A DNA stretch of 8,335 bases from PALSA-1355 sp031400775 (GCA_031400775.1 JANNQN010000009.1:1-8335), one strand, 5' to 3'; shown: positions 1 through 7,351, counted from the first letter of the stretch. Numbers and translations: made by a program. The notes: generated by a model from the letters alone, not told the origin.

Positions 1-357
1 CTGTGTGTCAACGGCAAGCCGGGCGCGCAAAACATGTCCGGGGCGACCGACTATCTGGCGCTCGCGCTCAACCCCGATGCTGGCGACGCGACGGCGCCGG
101 GGCTGGTGCAGCCCGAGATCATCGCCGAAAGCTCGCTTCTGGAACGCGACCTGGCCGCCTACGACTGTATCTTCTTGTGCAACGTGGCGCAGTTCACATC
201 GAACGAGGCCCGGGTGCTGGAAACGGTGCTCAAGCGCGGCGGCGGGCTGGTGTTTTTCCTGGGAGACCAGGTATTGCCTGAGCGGTACAACCGCGAGTTG
301 ACGGGCGAAGGGGGCGTTCGGGTGTTGCCGGCGCGCTTGCAAGATCTCGAGGTCTAA
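1..357 (+). CDS. BatA-like protein, fragment upstream of the in-frame stop (5' partial)
   Basis: 118 codons are visible, starting inside the gene. The fragment contains NGKPGAQNMSGATDYLALAL, typical of the stretch just before the amidotransferase-like region in planctomycete BatA-type proteins. It then shows an alternating strand/helix pattern: YDCIFLCNVAQ (strand), EARVLETVLKRGGG (helix and turn) and LVFFLGDQV (strand). The pattern resembles the Rossmann-like core of class I glutamine amidotransferases, but no Gly-x-Cys-x-Gly nucleophile elbow is present, so catalysis is not expected. If translation stops at 355, the product lacks the rest of this domain and the C-terminal membrane anchor. 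The ATG at 34 is an internal Met rather than a start: no Shine-Dalgarno precedes it and coding sense extends to base 1. The family assignment is inference from recalled relatives. Confidence 0.6.
   Translation: MCVNGKPGAQNMSGATDYLALALNPDAGDATAPGLVQPEIIAESSLLERDLAAYDCIFLCNVAQFTSNEARVLETVLKRGGGLVFFLGDQVLPERYNRELTGEGGVRVLPARLQDLEV
355..357 (+). other. In-frame TAA interrupting the BatA-like gene
   Basis: The codons around it read CTC GAG GTC TAA CCC CAG AAT CAA TAC CGA. Both sides are in the same frame (frame 1 of the window) and no base needs to be added or removed. The surrounding protein text joins smoothly if TAA is replaced by any sense codon. The three complete downstream genes that end in TAA argue against reassignment of this codon in the organism. 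Confidence 0.9.
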
Positions 358-411
358 CCCCAGAATCAATACCGAATAGATCCGCTCGACTATCGCCATC
401 CGCTGGTTTCG

Positions 412-1131
412 GTGTTTCAAGGTCGCGAGCAGGCCGGGCTGCTGACCACGCCGGTCTACAAGTATTATCGACTGGCGCCGGATCCCAAGGCACAAGTGGC
501 GCTGGCCTTTTACGGCGGCGACCCGGCGATCGTGGAAGAGGCGATCCACGGCGGGCGATCGATCCTGGTGGCGACCGAGGGCTCGTTGTCGTCGATCGAT
601 CCGGTGACCAAGGAGCCCTGGACCACGATGCCGGCCTGGCCTAGCTTCGTGCCGATCGTGCAAGAGATCCTGGCCCTGGCCGTTCGCGGACAGATGGTCG
701 AGCACAACGTCGAGGTCGGCCAGATGCTGGGCGATTCGTTGGAGGCACAGGCCAACCGCTCGGCCGTGAGCGTGACAAGCCCAGGTGGATCGCGCGAGGA
801 AGTGCGGATGGAGATGGACCGTCAGTCGAGCCACTGGTCGTTTTCCGATACCGGCGAGAGCGGCGTGTACCGCGTCGAGCTGGGCGCGCCGATCTCGCGC
901 GAAGAGGCGTTTGCCGTCAACGTCGATACCGCCGAGAGCGACTTGACGCGGATCGCTCCCGAGGATTTTCCCAAAGAGTTTTCCACCCACAAGCAAAGCG
1001 GCCTGGACGAAGCCGATTCGCCGGCGATCGGTCGCCGCAGCGGGCTGCACCGGGCCTTGCTGTATTCGGTGCTGGGTTTGCTGTTTGCCGAGACGTTTCT
1101 GGCCTGGCGCATGGGACACACGGCTCGATGA
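412..1131 (+). CDS. BatA-like protein, C-terminal fragment downstream of the in-frame stop
   Basis: Coding sense begins right after the TAA (at 358) and runs to the TGA at 1129-1131. The first usable start is GTG at 412, giving 239 residues. No Shine-Dalgarno lies in front of that GTG, and it falls inside conserved-looking protein text, so independent initiation is doubtful. The fragment holds the second half of the amidotransferase-like domain (FYGGDPAIVEEAIHGGRSIL, then EGSLSSIDP and WPSFVPIVQEIL). A beta-rich segment follows, with WSFSDTGESGVYRVELG and FAVNVDTAESDL, as is usual for the periplasmic part of these proteins. One hydrophobic helix lies near the C-terminus (about residues 213-231 of the fragment), followed by RMGHTAR. 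The stop overlaps the next start (ATGA), so the gene was built to be translationally coupled to the VWA gene. Confidence 0.6.
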   Translation: MFQGREQAGLLTTPVYKYYRLAPDPKAQVALAFYGGDPAIVEEAIHGGRSILVATEGSLSSIDPVTKEPWTTMPAWPSFVPIVQEILALAVRGQMVEHNVEVGQMLGDSLEAQANRSAVSVTSPGGSREEVRMEMDRQSSHWSFSDTGESGVYRVELGAPISREEAFAVNVDTAESDLTRIAPEDFPKEFSTHKQSGLDEADSPAIGRRSGLHRALLYSVLGLLFAETFLAWRMGHTAR

Positions 1132-3509
1132 ATGGAATTGTGCCAAATTGGCTTGAGAAATGGCTCGGTGTCGAAGCCGCCAGCCCGGGTGAAGGCACGA
1201 CTTGGAGCCTGGAAAATACCTGGAGCTGGGCCCCCTGGGCCACGCTGCTGTTGGCGATGTTCGCCGTGGGCTGGGTGGTCTACTTTTACGCCCGCGAATC
1301 GAGCACCGCAGGGCGGCTAATCAAGTCGCTGCTGGTCGTGCTGCGGCTGGCGCTTTTGGCCATCGTGGTGTTCATGATCGCCGAGTTCACGCTGTCGCTG
1401 CGCCGCACGGGTCTGCCGACCGTGGCGATCGTGATCGACGATTCGGCCAGCATGGGAATTCTCGATCGGTACGACGACAAGAAAGTCGCCGCGTTGGTTT
1501 CCAGCCGCCTGGAAGCTGCCGGGCTGGACCTGGCGAGCCGCTTGAATCTCGCCAAGAGTGTGCTGTTGGATCCCAAGACGGACGCGCTGACCGCCATTGC
1601 CCGGCGCTATCGGCTGAAGCTCTATTTCGTGTCGAGCGCGGCCCGCGCGCAGGGCGGTTCGTTGGGCGAACTGCGCGAGGCCGTGCGCCAGGCTCAGCCT
1701 CGCGGTGAGAGCAGCCGCCTGGGCGCCGGATTGCGGTACGTGCTGAGCGATCTGCGCGGCACGCCGCCCGCGGCCATCATTCTGCTCTCCGACGGCATCA
1801 ACACCGACGGATTCAGCCTCGGCGACGCGGCCCATTATTCGCGCCGCAAATCGGTGCCTCTGTTTACCGTCGGCTTAGGCAGCGAGAAACCGGTGCTCGA
1901 CGTTGAGCTGGTCGATCTGCTGGTCGACGAGGTGGTGTTTGTCGACGACGTCGTCAATTTCGAGTTCAAGCTCTCCGGACGCGGGTTCGCCGGAAAGACG
2001 GTTGAGGTGGTATTGCGCGAGAAGGACGATCCCGCGGTGCTCGCGCAAATGAAGGTCACGGTGGACGCCGACGGCAAGCCGCAGAGCCTGCACTTGCCGT
2101 ATCGCCCCACGAAAGTCGGCGAGTTCGAGTATGTCATCGAGGCGCAACATCTGCCGGACGAAGCGCAACTGGAGAACAATTCGCAGTCGCGGCTGGTCAG
2201 CGTTCGCAAGGAACAGATCAAGGTGCTGCTCGTGCAGGCTTATCCGAACTACGAGTTTCGCTACTTGAAGAACATGCTGCAGCGCGACAGCACGATAGAG
2301 CTCAAGACCGTGCTGCAGGACGCCGACCTGGAATACGCCGAGCTCGATCGCACGGCGCTGCGCGTGTTTCCGGTGCGGCGCGAGGAATTGTTTGCCTTCG
2401 ACGTGGTGATCTTCGGCGACGTGAACCCCTCGTATCTGAGCGCCAGCGTGCTGGAAAACTTGAAGGACTTCGTCGAGAAGAAGGGGGGCGGGATCGCGTT
2501 TATCTCGGGTCCGCAATTTACGCCGCTGGCCTATCGCAACACGCCGCTCGAGCCGCTGTTTCCGATTCACTTGAACGCCGCCAGCGCCCCCGACGCCAAT
2601 CAGATCATCGAGCAGAGCTTTGTCGTGCAGCCCACGGAGTTGGGGCTCGCCAGCCCGCAAATGCAATTGGGAGACACGCAGGCCGACACGGCTCGGATCT
2701 GGCAAGACTTGCACCCGTTGTATTGGCTGCTCGAGGCTCCGCAAATCAAGCCCGCCGCGCGGGTGCTGGCCGAGCATCCCACGCGATTGTCCAGCGACGG
2801 TAGGCGCTTGCCCGTATTCCTCATGCAATACGTCGGAGCGGGCAAGGTGCTGTTTCATGCCACCGACGATACCTGGATGTGGCGCTACCGGGTTGGCGAC
2901 GTGTTCTTTGCCCGCTACTGGGTGCAGGCGGTGCGGTACCTGAGCCGCTCGAAGCTGCTCGGCAAGGACAATTCCGTGGAGCTGACGGCGGATCGGCGCG
3001 AGTATCGCCGGGGCGACATCGTGCGAATGCGAGTGCGATTCGTCGACGAGCGGCAGGCGCCCGCGGACGACAGCGGCGTGACGGTCGTGCTCGAGCGCGA
3101 GGGGCAGCAGAATCAACGCGTCAAACTGGAGCGCAACGCCACCAGCCGCGGCATCTACGAGGGAACCTTTGGCGACGCGATGGACGGCAAGTATCACGCC
3201 TGGATTGCGGCGCCGACGCTCGAAGGCAAAGTCCCCTCGGCCGATTTTCTGGTCGTGGCGCCGCCGGGCGAATTGGAACGGGTGGAAATGGACTCCGGCG
3301 AGCTGAAACGGGCCGCCGAAGAGACTCGCGGGCGGTTTTATCAACTGGCCGAAGTCGGACGTTTGCTCGAGGACTTGCCGCCCGGACACCAGGTTCCGAT
3401 CGAGACGCTACCGCCCGAGGTTTTGTGGAATCGGTGGTGGCTGCTGGCGTCGTTTCTAGGACTGATCGTGTCGGAATGGATTCTGCGCAAACGTAAGGGA
3501 ATGTTATAA
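1128..3509 (+). CDS. VWA domain membrane protein with amidotransferase-like domain
   Basis: 793 residues; the start ATG overlaps the preceding TGA (ATGA), with only a weak Shine-Dalgarno, so translation is probably coupled. Membrane helices lie at about 37-54 and 66-87, and a third at 769-785 followed by RKRKGML. Basic residues between the first two helices and at the C-terminus place the large middle part on the outer face of the inner membrane. A VWA domain spans about 98-255: the MIDAS core DxSxS is D104-D-S106-A-S108, the usual Thr position appears to be Ser (S195/S196), and LLSDG supplies D222. A beta-sandwich follows (about 258-360). A Rossmann-like amidotransferase-type domain covers 364-607 (IKVLLVQAYPNYEFRYL, VVIFGDVNP, KKGGGIAFISG, GAGKVLFHATDDTWMWR), and a second beta domain covers 615-710. 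The protein has no cysteine, so the amidotransferase-like domain cannot use a Cys nucleophile. The likely role is metal-dependent protein binding within a MoxR/Bat envelope complex; the partner is unknown. Confidence 0.85.
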   Translation: MNGIVPNWLEKWLGVEAASPGEGTTWSLENTWSWAPWATLLLAMFAVGWVVYFYARESSTAGRLIKSLLVVLRLALLAIVVFMIAEFTLSLRRTGLPTVAIVIDDSASMGILDRYDDKKVAALVSSRLEAAGLDLASRLNLAKSVLLDPKTDALTAIARRYRLKLYFVSSAARAQGGSLGELREAVRQAQPRGESSRLGAGLRYVLSDLRGTPPAAIILLSDGINTDGFSLGDAAHYSRRKSVPLFTVGLGSEKPVLDVELVDLLVDEVVFVDDVVNFEFKLSGRGFAGKTVEVVLREKDDPAVLAQMKVTVDADGKPQSLHLPYRPTKVGEFEYVIEAQHLPDEAQLENNSQSRLVSVRKEQIKVLLVQAYPNYEFRYLKNMLQRDSTIELKTVLQDADLEYAELDRTALRVFPVRREELFAFDVVIFGDVNPSYLSASVLENLKDFVEKKGGGIAFISGPQFTPLAYRNTPLEPLFPIHLNAASAPDANQIIEQSFVVQPTELGLASPQMQLGDTQADTARIWQDLHPLYWLLEAPQIKPAARVLAEHPTRLSSDGRRLPVFLMQYVGAGKVLFHATDDTWMWRYRVGDVFFARYWVQAVRYLSRSKLLGKDNSVELTADRREYRRGDIVRMRVRFVDERQAPADDSGVTVVLEREGQQNQRVKLERNATSRGIYEGTFGDAMDGKYHAWIAAPTLEGKVPSADFLVVAPPGELERVEMDSGELKRAAEETRGRFYQLAEVGRLLEDLPPGHQVPIETLPPEVLWNRWWLLASFLGLIVSEWILRKRKGML

Positions 3510-3614
3510 TCAGAGCCTATCCGAGAACTGTCGGGGACTGTCCCAATTTTTCGATGGCTTCGAGAAAAATGGGACTGTCCCCCTCTCCTAGACAGTTCTC
3601 GGATAGGCTCTGAT
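3509..3614. repeat. 106-base palindromic element (REP/MITE-like), hairpin-forming
   Basis: The outer arms 3509-3532 and 3591-3614 are perfect reverse complements over 24 bases (left arm begins ATCAGAGCCTATCCGAGAAC). Inside, 3533-3544 pairs with 3571-3582 with a single T:T mismatch, and 3546-3552 pairs with 3564-3570. This leaves a bulged A at 3545, an 11-base loop at 3553-3563 and eight unpaired bases at 3583-3590. The motif GGGACTGTCCC occurs twice in direct orientation (3534-3544 and 3571-3581) and is itself almost palindromic. The left arm starts on the last base of the VWA gene's stop codon. I recall GGGACTGTCCC-type palindromes as dispersed repeats in planctomycete genomes, sometimes linked to REP-associated transposases, but no transposase or target duplication is visible here. 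In the transcript it would be a very stable stem, which could limit readthrough or protect mRNA ends. Confidence 0.8.
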
Positions 3615-3662
3615 GGCTCGGCGCCTTCACAGGGCGGCCGCGCACACGGATGGTCGGGGAGC

Positions 3663-3668
3663 GAGAGG
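3663..3668 (+). promoter_or_regulatory. Shine-Dalgarno deciding the start of the coiled-coil gene
   Basis: GAGAGG lies eight bases before the ATG at 3677. The in-frame ATG further upstream at 3650 has only GC-rich sequence without a Shine-Dalgarno before it, so 3677 is the better start. Bases 3615-3662, between the palindrome and this site, show nothing recognisable. Confidence 0.65.
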
Positions 3669-3676
3669 ACAATCGA

Positions 3677-6600
3677 ATGGCACACTCGCTGGAGCAGAGA
3701 ATCGGCCGGGTGCGGTTCCAGGCGCGGCGCTTGCTAGCACTCTATGCCGTGGGCTGGACGTTCGCGGTTTTGGCCCTGGCAGTGTTTTTGGTGGGTCTGG
3801 CCGATTACCTGGTTCGGTTTCAGGATCCAGGCATCCGGCTGATGTGCAGCCTGAGCGTGCTCTTGGTCTTCGCCTGGGCTGCTTATCGATTTGGCATCGC
3901 CGGGTGGGGGCGATCGCTGGGTGACGTGGAGATTGCCCAGCGCATCGAGCGGCGTTTTCCCAGTCTGTCCGATCGGCTGGCCAGCACGCTCGAATTTCTG
4001 AAGCAAAGCGAAATCGATCCGCAGGCCGGTTCCGCCGCGCTACGCAGGGCCGTGATCGTCAAGACGACTTCGGACGTCGAAGGGCTGGATTTTTCCGACG
4101 TCTTTGAGCGCACTCCGACGCGGCGCGCCCTGGCGGCTGCCGGGCTGGCTGGGCTGGTTCTGCTCGTGATCTCGCTGGTCTCGCCCGATAGCGCTCGCAC
4201 GGCGCTAGTGCGTTTGGCGCGGCCGCTGGGCGGCGAGACCTGGCCGAAGTTTTACAACTTGGAGTTTCGCCAAGCGCCGACGCGACTGGCCGCCGGCAAG
4301 ACGTTCGAAGTCGAGTTGGTCGACGATGCGCTTCACCGCGTGCCCGGCGAAGTTCGCATGCACTACCGCTACGAGACCGGCGCCGGGGAGGAGCTCGAAT
4401 CGGAAGCGATGAGCATGCTCAACGGAGTCATGGTCGCGCGCAAGGAGGGAGTGACGCGTCCGTTTTGGTATCGGGCCGAAGGGGGCGATGATTCGTCGAT
4501 GCCCTGGATCCGCCTGGAAGTGGTTGAGCCGCCCCGGCTCGACGGGTTGGAGCTGACCTTGATTCCACCGGCATATTCAGGACTGGGCACGGAGACCGGT
4601 GAAAAGAATATTCGCGCGCTGCGCGGCACGCGCGTGGAGATGGCCGGCGCCTCGACCAAGAAGCTGCGCCGCGCCAGCATTCGACAGGAAGGTGGCGAGG
4701 AAATGCCGCTAACGCTTTCGGCCGACGCTTACGGCTTCGCGCTGGGCGCCGATTCGACGATGCCTTTTGTCATCGACAAGTCTGGTCCATATTGGATCAT
4801 TCTCGAGGATCTCGAAGGACTGATCGGCGGCGCCGACGACCGCTGGGATATCCGCGCCATCACGGACCTGGCGCCGACGATCACGATCGAGCAGCCGGCG
4901 GGAAACATTTTTGTGACGCCCCAGGGTGAAGTGCCGCTAAGGATCGGGGCCAAGGACGACCTGGGCATTCACGAGATCGCGCTACACTACAGTCGCTCCG
5001 ATCGAACCGACGTCGAGGATTTTTCCGTGCCGCTCTGGCACGGTCCGGCGCAGGCCCCGCCGCGCGAGTCGCTGGGGTTGGCGGCCGGGCAATTGGGCGA
5101 GAGTCAAACGGCCGAGCATCGCTGGTCGCTGGCCGATTTGCAACTCAAAGCCGGCGCACAGATCACCTTTTGGGCCACGGCCTCCGACTATCTGCCCCAG
5201 ATCGGCAAGAGCACCGTGCGGCGAATCTCGATCATAACGCCCGGCGAATTGGAAGAGCGGTTGGCCCAGCGACAGGGCGTGATCTTCGGCGAGTTGCAGC
5301 GGGTGTTGAAGATGCAGCAAGACGCGCGTGCCCAGACGAAATCGCTGGAGATCCAATTGCAACAGGTCGGCCAGTTGAACAAGCAGGACGTCGACCACGC
5401 GCAATCCGCCGAGCTGAATCAGCGGCAAGTGACGCGCACCCTGACCAGTCCTACCGAGGGCATTCCCGCGCAGATTGCCGATTTTCTGACCGATCTGGCG
5501 AACAATCGCGTGGACAGTCCGGAGATCGAGCGGCAGATGAGCGCGGTTAGCGCGGAGCTCGACCGTTTGGGCGAGCAGCATTTGGGCGTGGTCGAGCGCG
5601 ACTTGACCAGTCTGATCAAAGCCGCGCAGTCGAATCTGCCGAAAGAAGCCGGCGAGACGAAACGACCGGCCGATCCGTTGGTCAAGGAGTCCCTACAGAG
5701 CGCCGCGACGAATCAGGACCAGGTGATCGAATCGTTGGAAAAAATGCTGAGCGAGATGGGTCAATGGGAGAGTTACCGCCGCTTTGCCCGCGACGTGGCC
5801 AGCTTGCAACGCGATCAAGAGCAGATCGCCCAGGCCACGAAGGAGGTCGGGCAGAAGACCCTCGGGCGAGATCTCAAGGATCTCGACGCCCAGCAGCAAG
5901 CCGATCTGAAGAAGCTTGCCGCGCAGCAGGTCGAGCTCAGCCGCCGCTTGGAAAAAGTTCAGCAGGAAATGGCCCAAGCCGGTGAGGCGCTTGCCCAGTC
6001 CGATCCGCTTTCGGCCGCGACGATTTCGGACGGATTGCACCAGGCTCAGCAGCAAGCCATCAGCGGGCAGATGCGGCAGAGCGGCCAGCGGCTGGAGAAG
6101 AATCAGCTCGGCCAGGCCGTGGAGCAGCAGGCCAAAATTGCCAAGGACCTCGAAGACCTGATGAGCATCCTCTCCAATCGTCGCGAGCAGGAGCTCACTC
6201 GGCTGGTCAAGCAACTGCGCGAGAGCGAGCAGCAACTGGCTCAACTCAGAAAGGAGCAGGCCGGTCTGCGCAAGCAAATGCGGGCCTTGGCCGACAAGCC
6301 CCAGAGCGAACAAAAACAACAGCTCGAGCGACTTGCTCGTGAGCAGAAAAAGCTGGAGGAGGAAGCCGGCCGCCTGGCGCGGCGGCTCGAGCGATTGCAG
6401 GCCGAGCAGGCCGGACGGAGCACATCGGGCGCCGCCGGCAAGATGCAGCAGGCCGGCGAAGCGGGGCAGGGGGGTGACGCGGCCGCCGCCGACGCTCAGG
6501 CCGAACAAGCCGAGAAGGATCTGGAGGAAGCGCAACAGAAATTGGCCGAGCGGCGTCGCCAGGCCGAAGAGGATTTGGCGCAAGAGCAAATGGCGCGGCT

Positions 6601-7351
6601 CGAAGATTCGCTCAAGAGCTTGCAGGAGCGCCAGAAAAAACTGATTCAAGACACCGAGCGGCTGGAAAACCTGCGCGCGGGCGCCGGCCGCTTCACTCGC
6701 GCGCAGTTGAGCACGGTGAACGATCTGGCCCGACAGCAGAAATCGCTCGAGGGCGAGACGTCGCTATTGGCCGAGAAGCTCGCGCTGACCGAGGTCATCA
6801 ACATGGCACTGAGCGGCGCGGCTAAACAGATGACGCGGGCCGCCGATCTGCTGACGCACCGCGACACCGGCAGTGCGACGCAAAGCAGCCAGGAGGCGGC
6901 ACGATTGCGGCTGGCTCAGTTGTTGATTGCCTTCCAGGACAAGAAACAAAAGGCCAAGGAGGGGGGCGAAGAGGGAGGCGGAGGGTCGGCCGGGGGCAAG
7001 GGGGCTCGCGCGGACGGCAACCAGGTGCTGACTCAACTGAAACTCCTCAAGCTGCTGCAAGAAGATCTCAACGGCCGCTATCGAACGTTGACCACTGCCG
7101 AGGGAGATCCGGCCACGCCGCCGGCGCGCGAGCTGAGCGAAATCGCCGCCGAGCAGGGCAAGCTGGCCGAGTTGGCGCTGAAGCTGGCTCAGCCACCCGA
7201 GGATAATCCTGAGGACAATCCCGAGAAACTGCCCGACGTGCGCCAGGCGGATCCAGTCGCCGGCGAGCCGAATACCGAGCCGCAACTCGTGCCGCCGATC
7301 GATCCACCGCTCGATTCGCCGCAACCGGCCGCCGAGAAGGAACCTTCGTAA
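3677..7351 (+). CDS. Giant coiled-coil membrane protein, DUF4175-like
   Basis: 1224 residues from the chosen ATG (1233 from the in-frame ATG at 3650). Starting at 3677 gives MAHSLEQRIGRVR, the usual opening of this family as I recall it, and it has a good Shine-Dalgarno. Helices at about 19-42 and 53-72, a charged cytoplasmic loop, and a third helix at 150-168 place the remainder in the periplasm. Residues about 185-515 are beta-rich and Ig-like (LTLIPPAYSGLG near 297; a second unit from about 398 with VPLRIGAKDDLGIHEIALHY). From about 520 (ITPGELEERL) to about 1092 the chain is almost all Q/E/K/R/L helix with coiled-coil spacing. A Gly-rich linker (about 1093-1115), another helix and an acidic, Pro-rich tail with PEDNPEDNPE follow. 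There is one cysteine (C57). It probably acts as a scaffold or long spacer in the envelope complex; the DUF4175 assignment rests on architecture only. Confidence 0.8.
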   Translation: MAHSLEQRIGRVRFQARRLLALYAVGWTFAVLALAVFLVGLADYLVRFQDPGIRLMCSLSVLLVFAWAAYRFGIAGWGRSLGDVEIAQRIERRFPSLSDRLASTLEFLKQSEIDPQAGSAALRRAVIVKTTSDVEGLDFSDVFERTPTRRALAAAGLAGLVLLVISLVSPDSARTALVRLARPLGGETWPKFYNLEFRQAPTRLAAGKTFEVELVDDALHRVPGEVRMHYRYETGAGEELESEAMSMLNGVMVARKEGVTRPFWYRAEGGDDSSMPWIRLEVVEPPRLDGLELTLIPPAYSGLGTETGEKNIRALRGTRVEMAGASTKKLRRASIRQEGGEEMPLTLSADAYGFALGADSTMPFVIDKSGPYWIILEDLEGLIGGADDRWDIRAITDLAPTITIEQPAGNIFVTPQGEVPLRIGAKDDLGIHEIALHYSRSDRTDVEDFSVPLWHGPAQAPPRESLGLAAGQLGESQTAEHRWSLADLQLKAGAQITFWATASDYLPQIGKSTVRRISIITPGELEERLAQRQGVIFGELQRVLKMQQDARAQTKSLEIQLQQVGQLNKQDVDHAQSAELNQRQVTRTLTSPTEGIPAQIADFLTDLANNRVDSPEIERQMSAVSAELDRLGEQHLGVVERDLTSLIKAAQSNLPKEAGETKRPADPLVKESLQSAATNQDQVIESLEKMLSEMGQWESYRRFARDVASLQRDQEQIAQATKEVGQKTLGRDLKDLDAQQQADLKKLAAQQVELSRRLEKVQQEMAQAGEALAQSDPLSAATISDGLHQAQQQAISGQMRQSGQRLEKNQLGQAVEQQAKIAKDLEDLMSILSNRREQELTRLVKQLRESEQQLAQLRKEQAGLRKQMRALADKPQSEQKQQLERLAREQKKLEEEAGRLARRLERLQAEQAGRSTSGAAGKMQQAGEAGQGGDAAAADAQAEQAEKDLEEAQQKLAERRRQAEEDLAQEQMARLEDSLKSLQERQKKLIQDTERLENLRAGAGRFTRAQLSTVNDLARQQKSLEGETSLLAEKLALTEVINMALSGAAKQMTRAADLLTHRDTGSATQSSQEAARLRLAQLLIAFQDKKQKAKEGGEEGGGGSAGGKGARADGNQVLTQLKLLKLLQEDLNGRYRTLTTAEGDPATPPARELSEIAAEQGKLAELALKLAQPPEDNPEDNPEKLPDVRQADPVAGEPNTEPQLVPPIDPPLDSPQPAAEKEPS
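6956..7004 (+). other. G-run cluster with quadruplex potential and internal AAGGAGG
   Basis: Five G-runs of three or more lie at 6961-6966, 6973-6975, 6983-6985, 6992-6996 and 7000-7004, with gaps of 6, 7, 6 and 3 bases, which meets the usual G3+N1-7 pattern on the coding strand and in the mRNA. A perfect AAGGAGG (6956-6962) precedes it, but no start codon lies at a usable distance, so it is not a gene start. The stretch encodes the Gly-rich linker EEGGGGSAGGKG, so Gly codons alone may explain the G content. Confidence 0.5.
7337..7342 (+). promoter_or_regulatory. Shine-Dalgarno inside the end of the coiled-coil gene
   Basis: AAGGAA lies eight bases before the ATG at 7351. It sits in the last codons of the preceding gene and supports this start together with the TAATG overlap. 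Confidence 0.6.

Larger units (their letters stand above)
1..1131 (+). pseudogene. BatA-like membrane protein gene, 5' end outside window, interrupted by an in-frame stop
   Basis: One reading frame runs from the left edge to the TGA at 1129-1131 and is broken only by TAA at 355-357. Coding character continues in register on both sides: the text before the stop ends in a Gly-rich strand of an amidotransferase-like fold (KRGGGLVFFLGDQV), and the text after it resumes with DPLDYRHPLVSVFQGRE, which belongs to the same domain in planctomycete BatA-like proteins as I remember them. The N-terminal BatA helices and any VWA domain would lie left of the window. One base change (for example from CAA, GAA or AAA) explains the stop, with no frameshift needed. 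It could be a true nonsense mutation, a sequencing or assembly error, or less likely readthrough. Neighbouring genes end in TAA, so TAA is a working stop here. Confidence 0.7.

Noticed and set aside
355..357. TAA reassigned to an amino acid
   Set aside because: The VWA gene, the coiled-coil gene and the small exported gene all end in TAA at sensible family ends, so TAA acts as a stop in this genome.
1875..3389. Long open frame on the - strand opposite the VWA gene
   Set aside because: Its translation is His/Arg/Leu-rich low-meaning text with no recognisable domain, and it lies wholly over a clearly real + strand gene. GC-rich codon bias gives such shadows.
3509..3614. Classic Rho-independent terminator
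   Set aside because: The T-run sits inside the inner stem and no T-run follows the right arm; the next bases are TGGCTCGGCG.
3650..3676. Upstream ATG as start of the coiled-coil protein
   Set aside because: No Shine-Dalgarno stands before 3650, and the nine extra residues are not like the family opening. The ATG at 3677 has GAGAGG at good spacing.
3909..3918. GCGATCGC octamer (HIP1-like) at 3910-3917
   Set aside because: One copy was noticed. In GC-rich DNA with frequent CGATCG this is expected by chance, and HIP1 is a cyanobacterial feature.
5693..6649. Leu-rich open frame on the - strand opposite the coiled coil
   Set aside because: The Leu richness is the reverse complement of Gln/Glu/Lys codons of the coiled coil. 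It has no gene-like motif.
7199..7228. Tandem PEDN-type repeat near the end of the coiled-coil protein
   Set aside because: Only two units in a Pro/acid-rich tail; ordinary low complexity.
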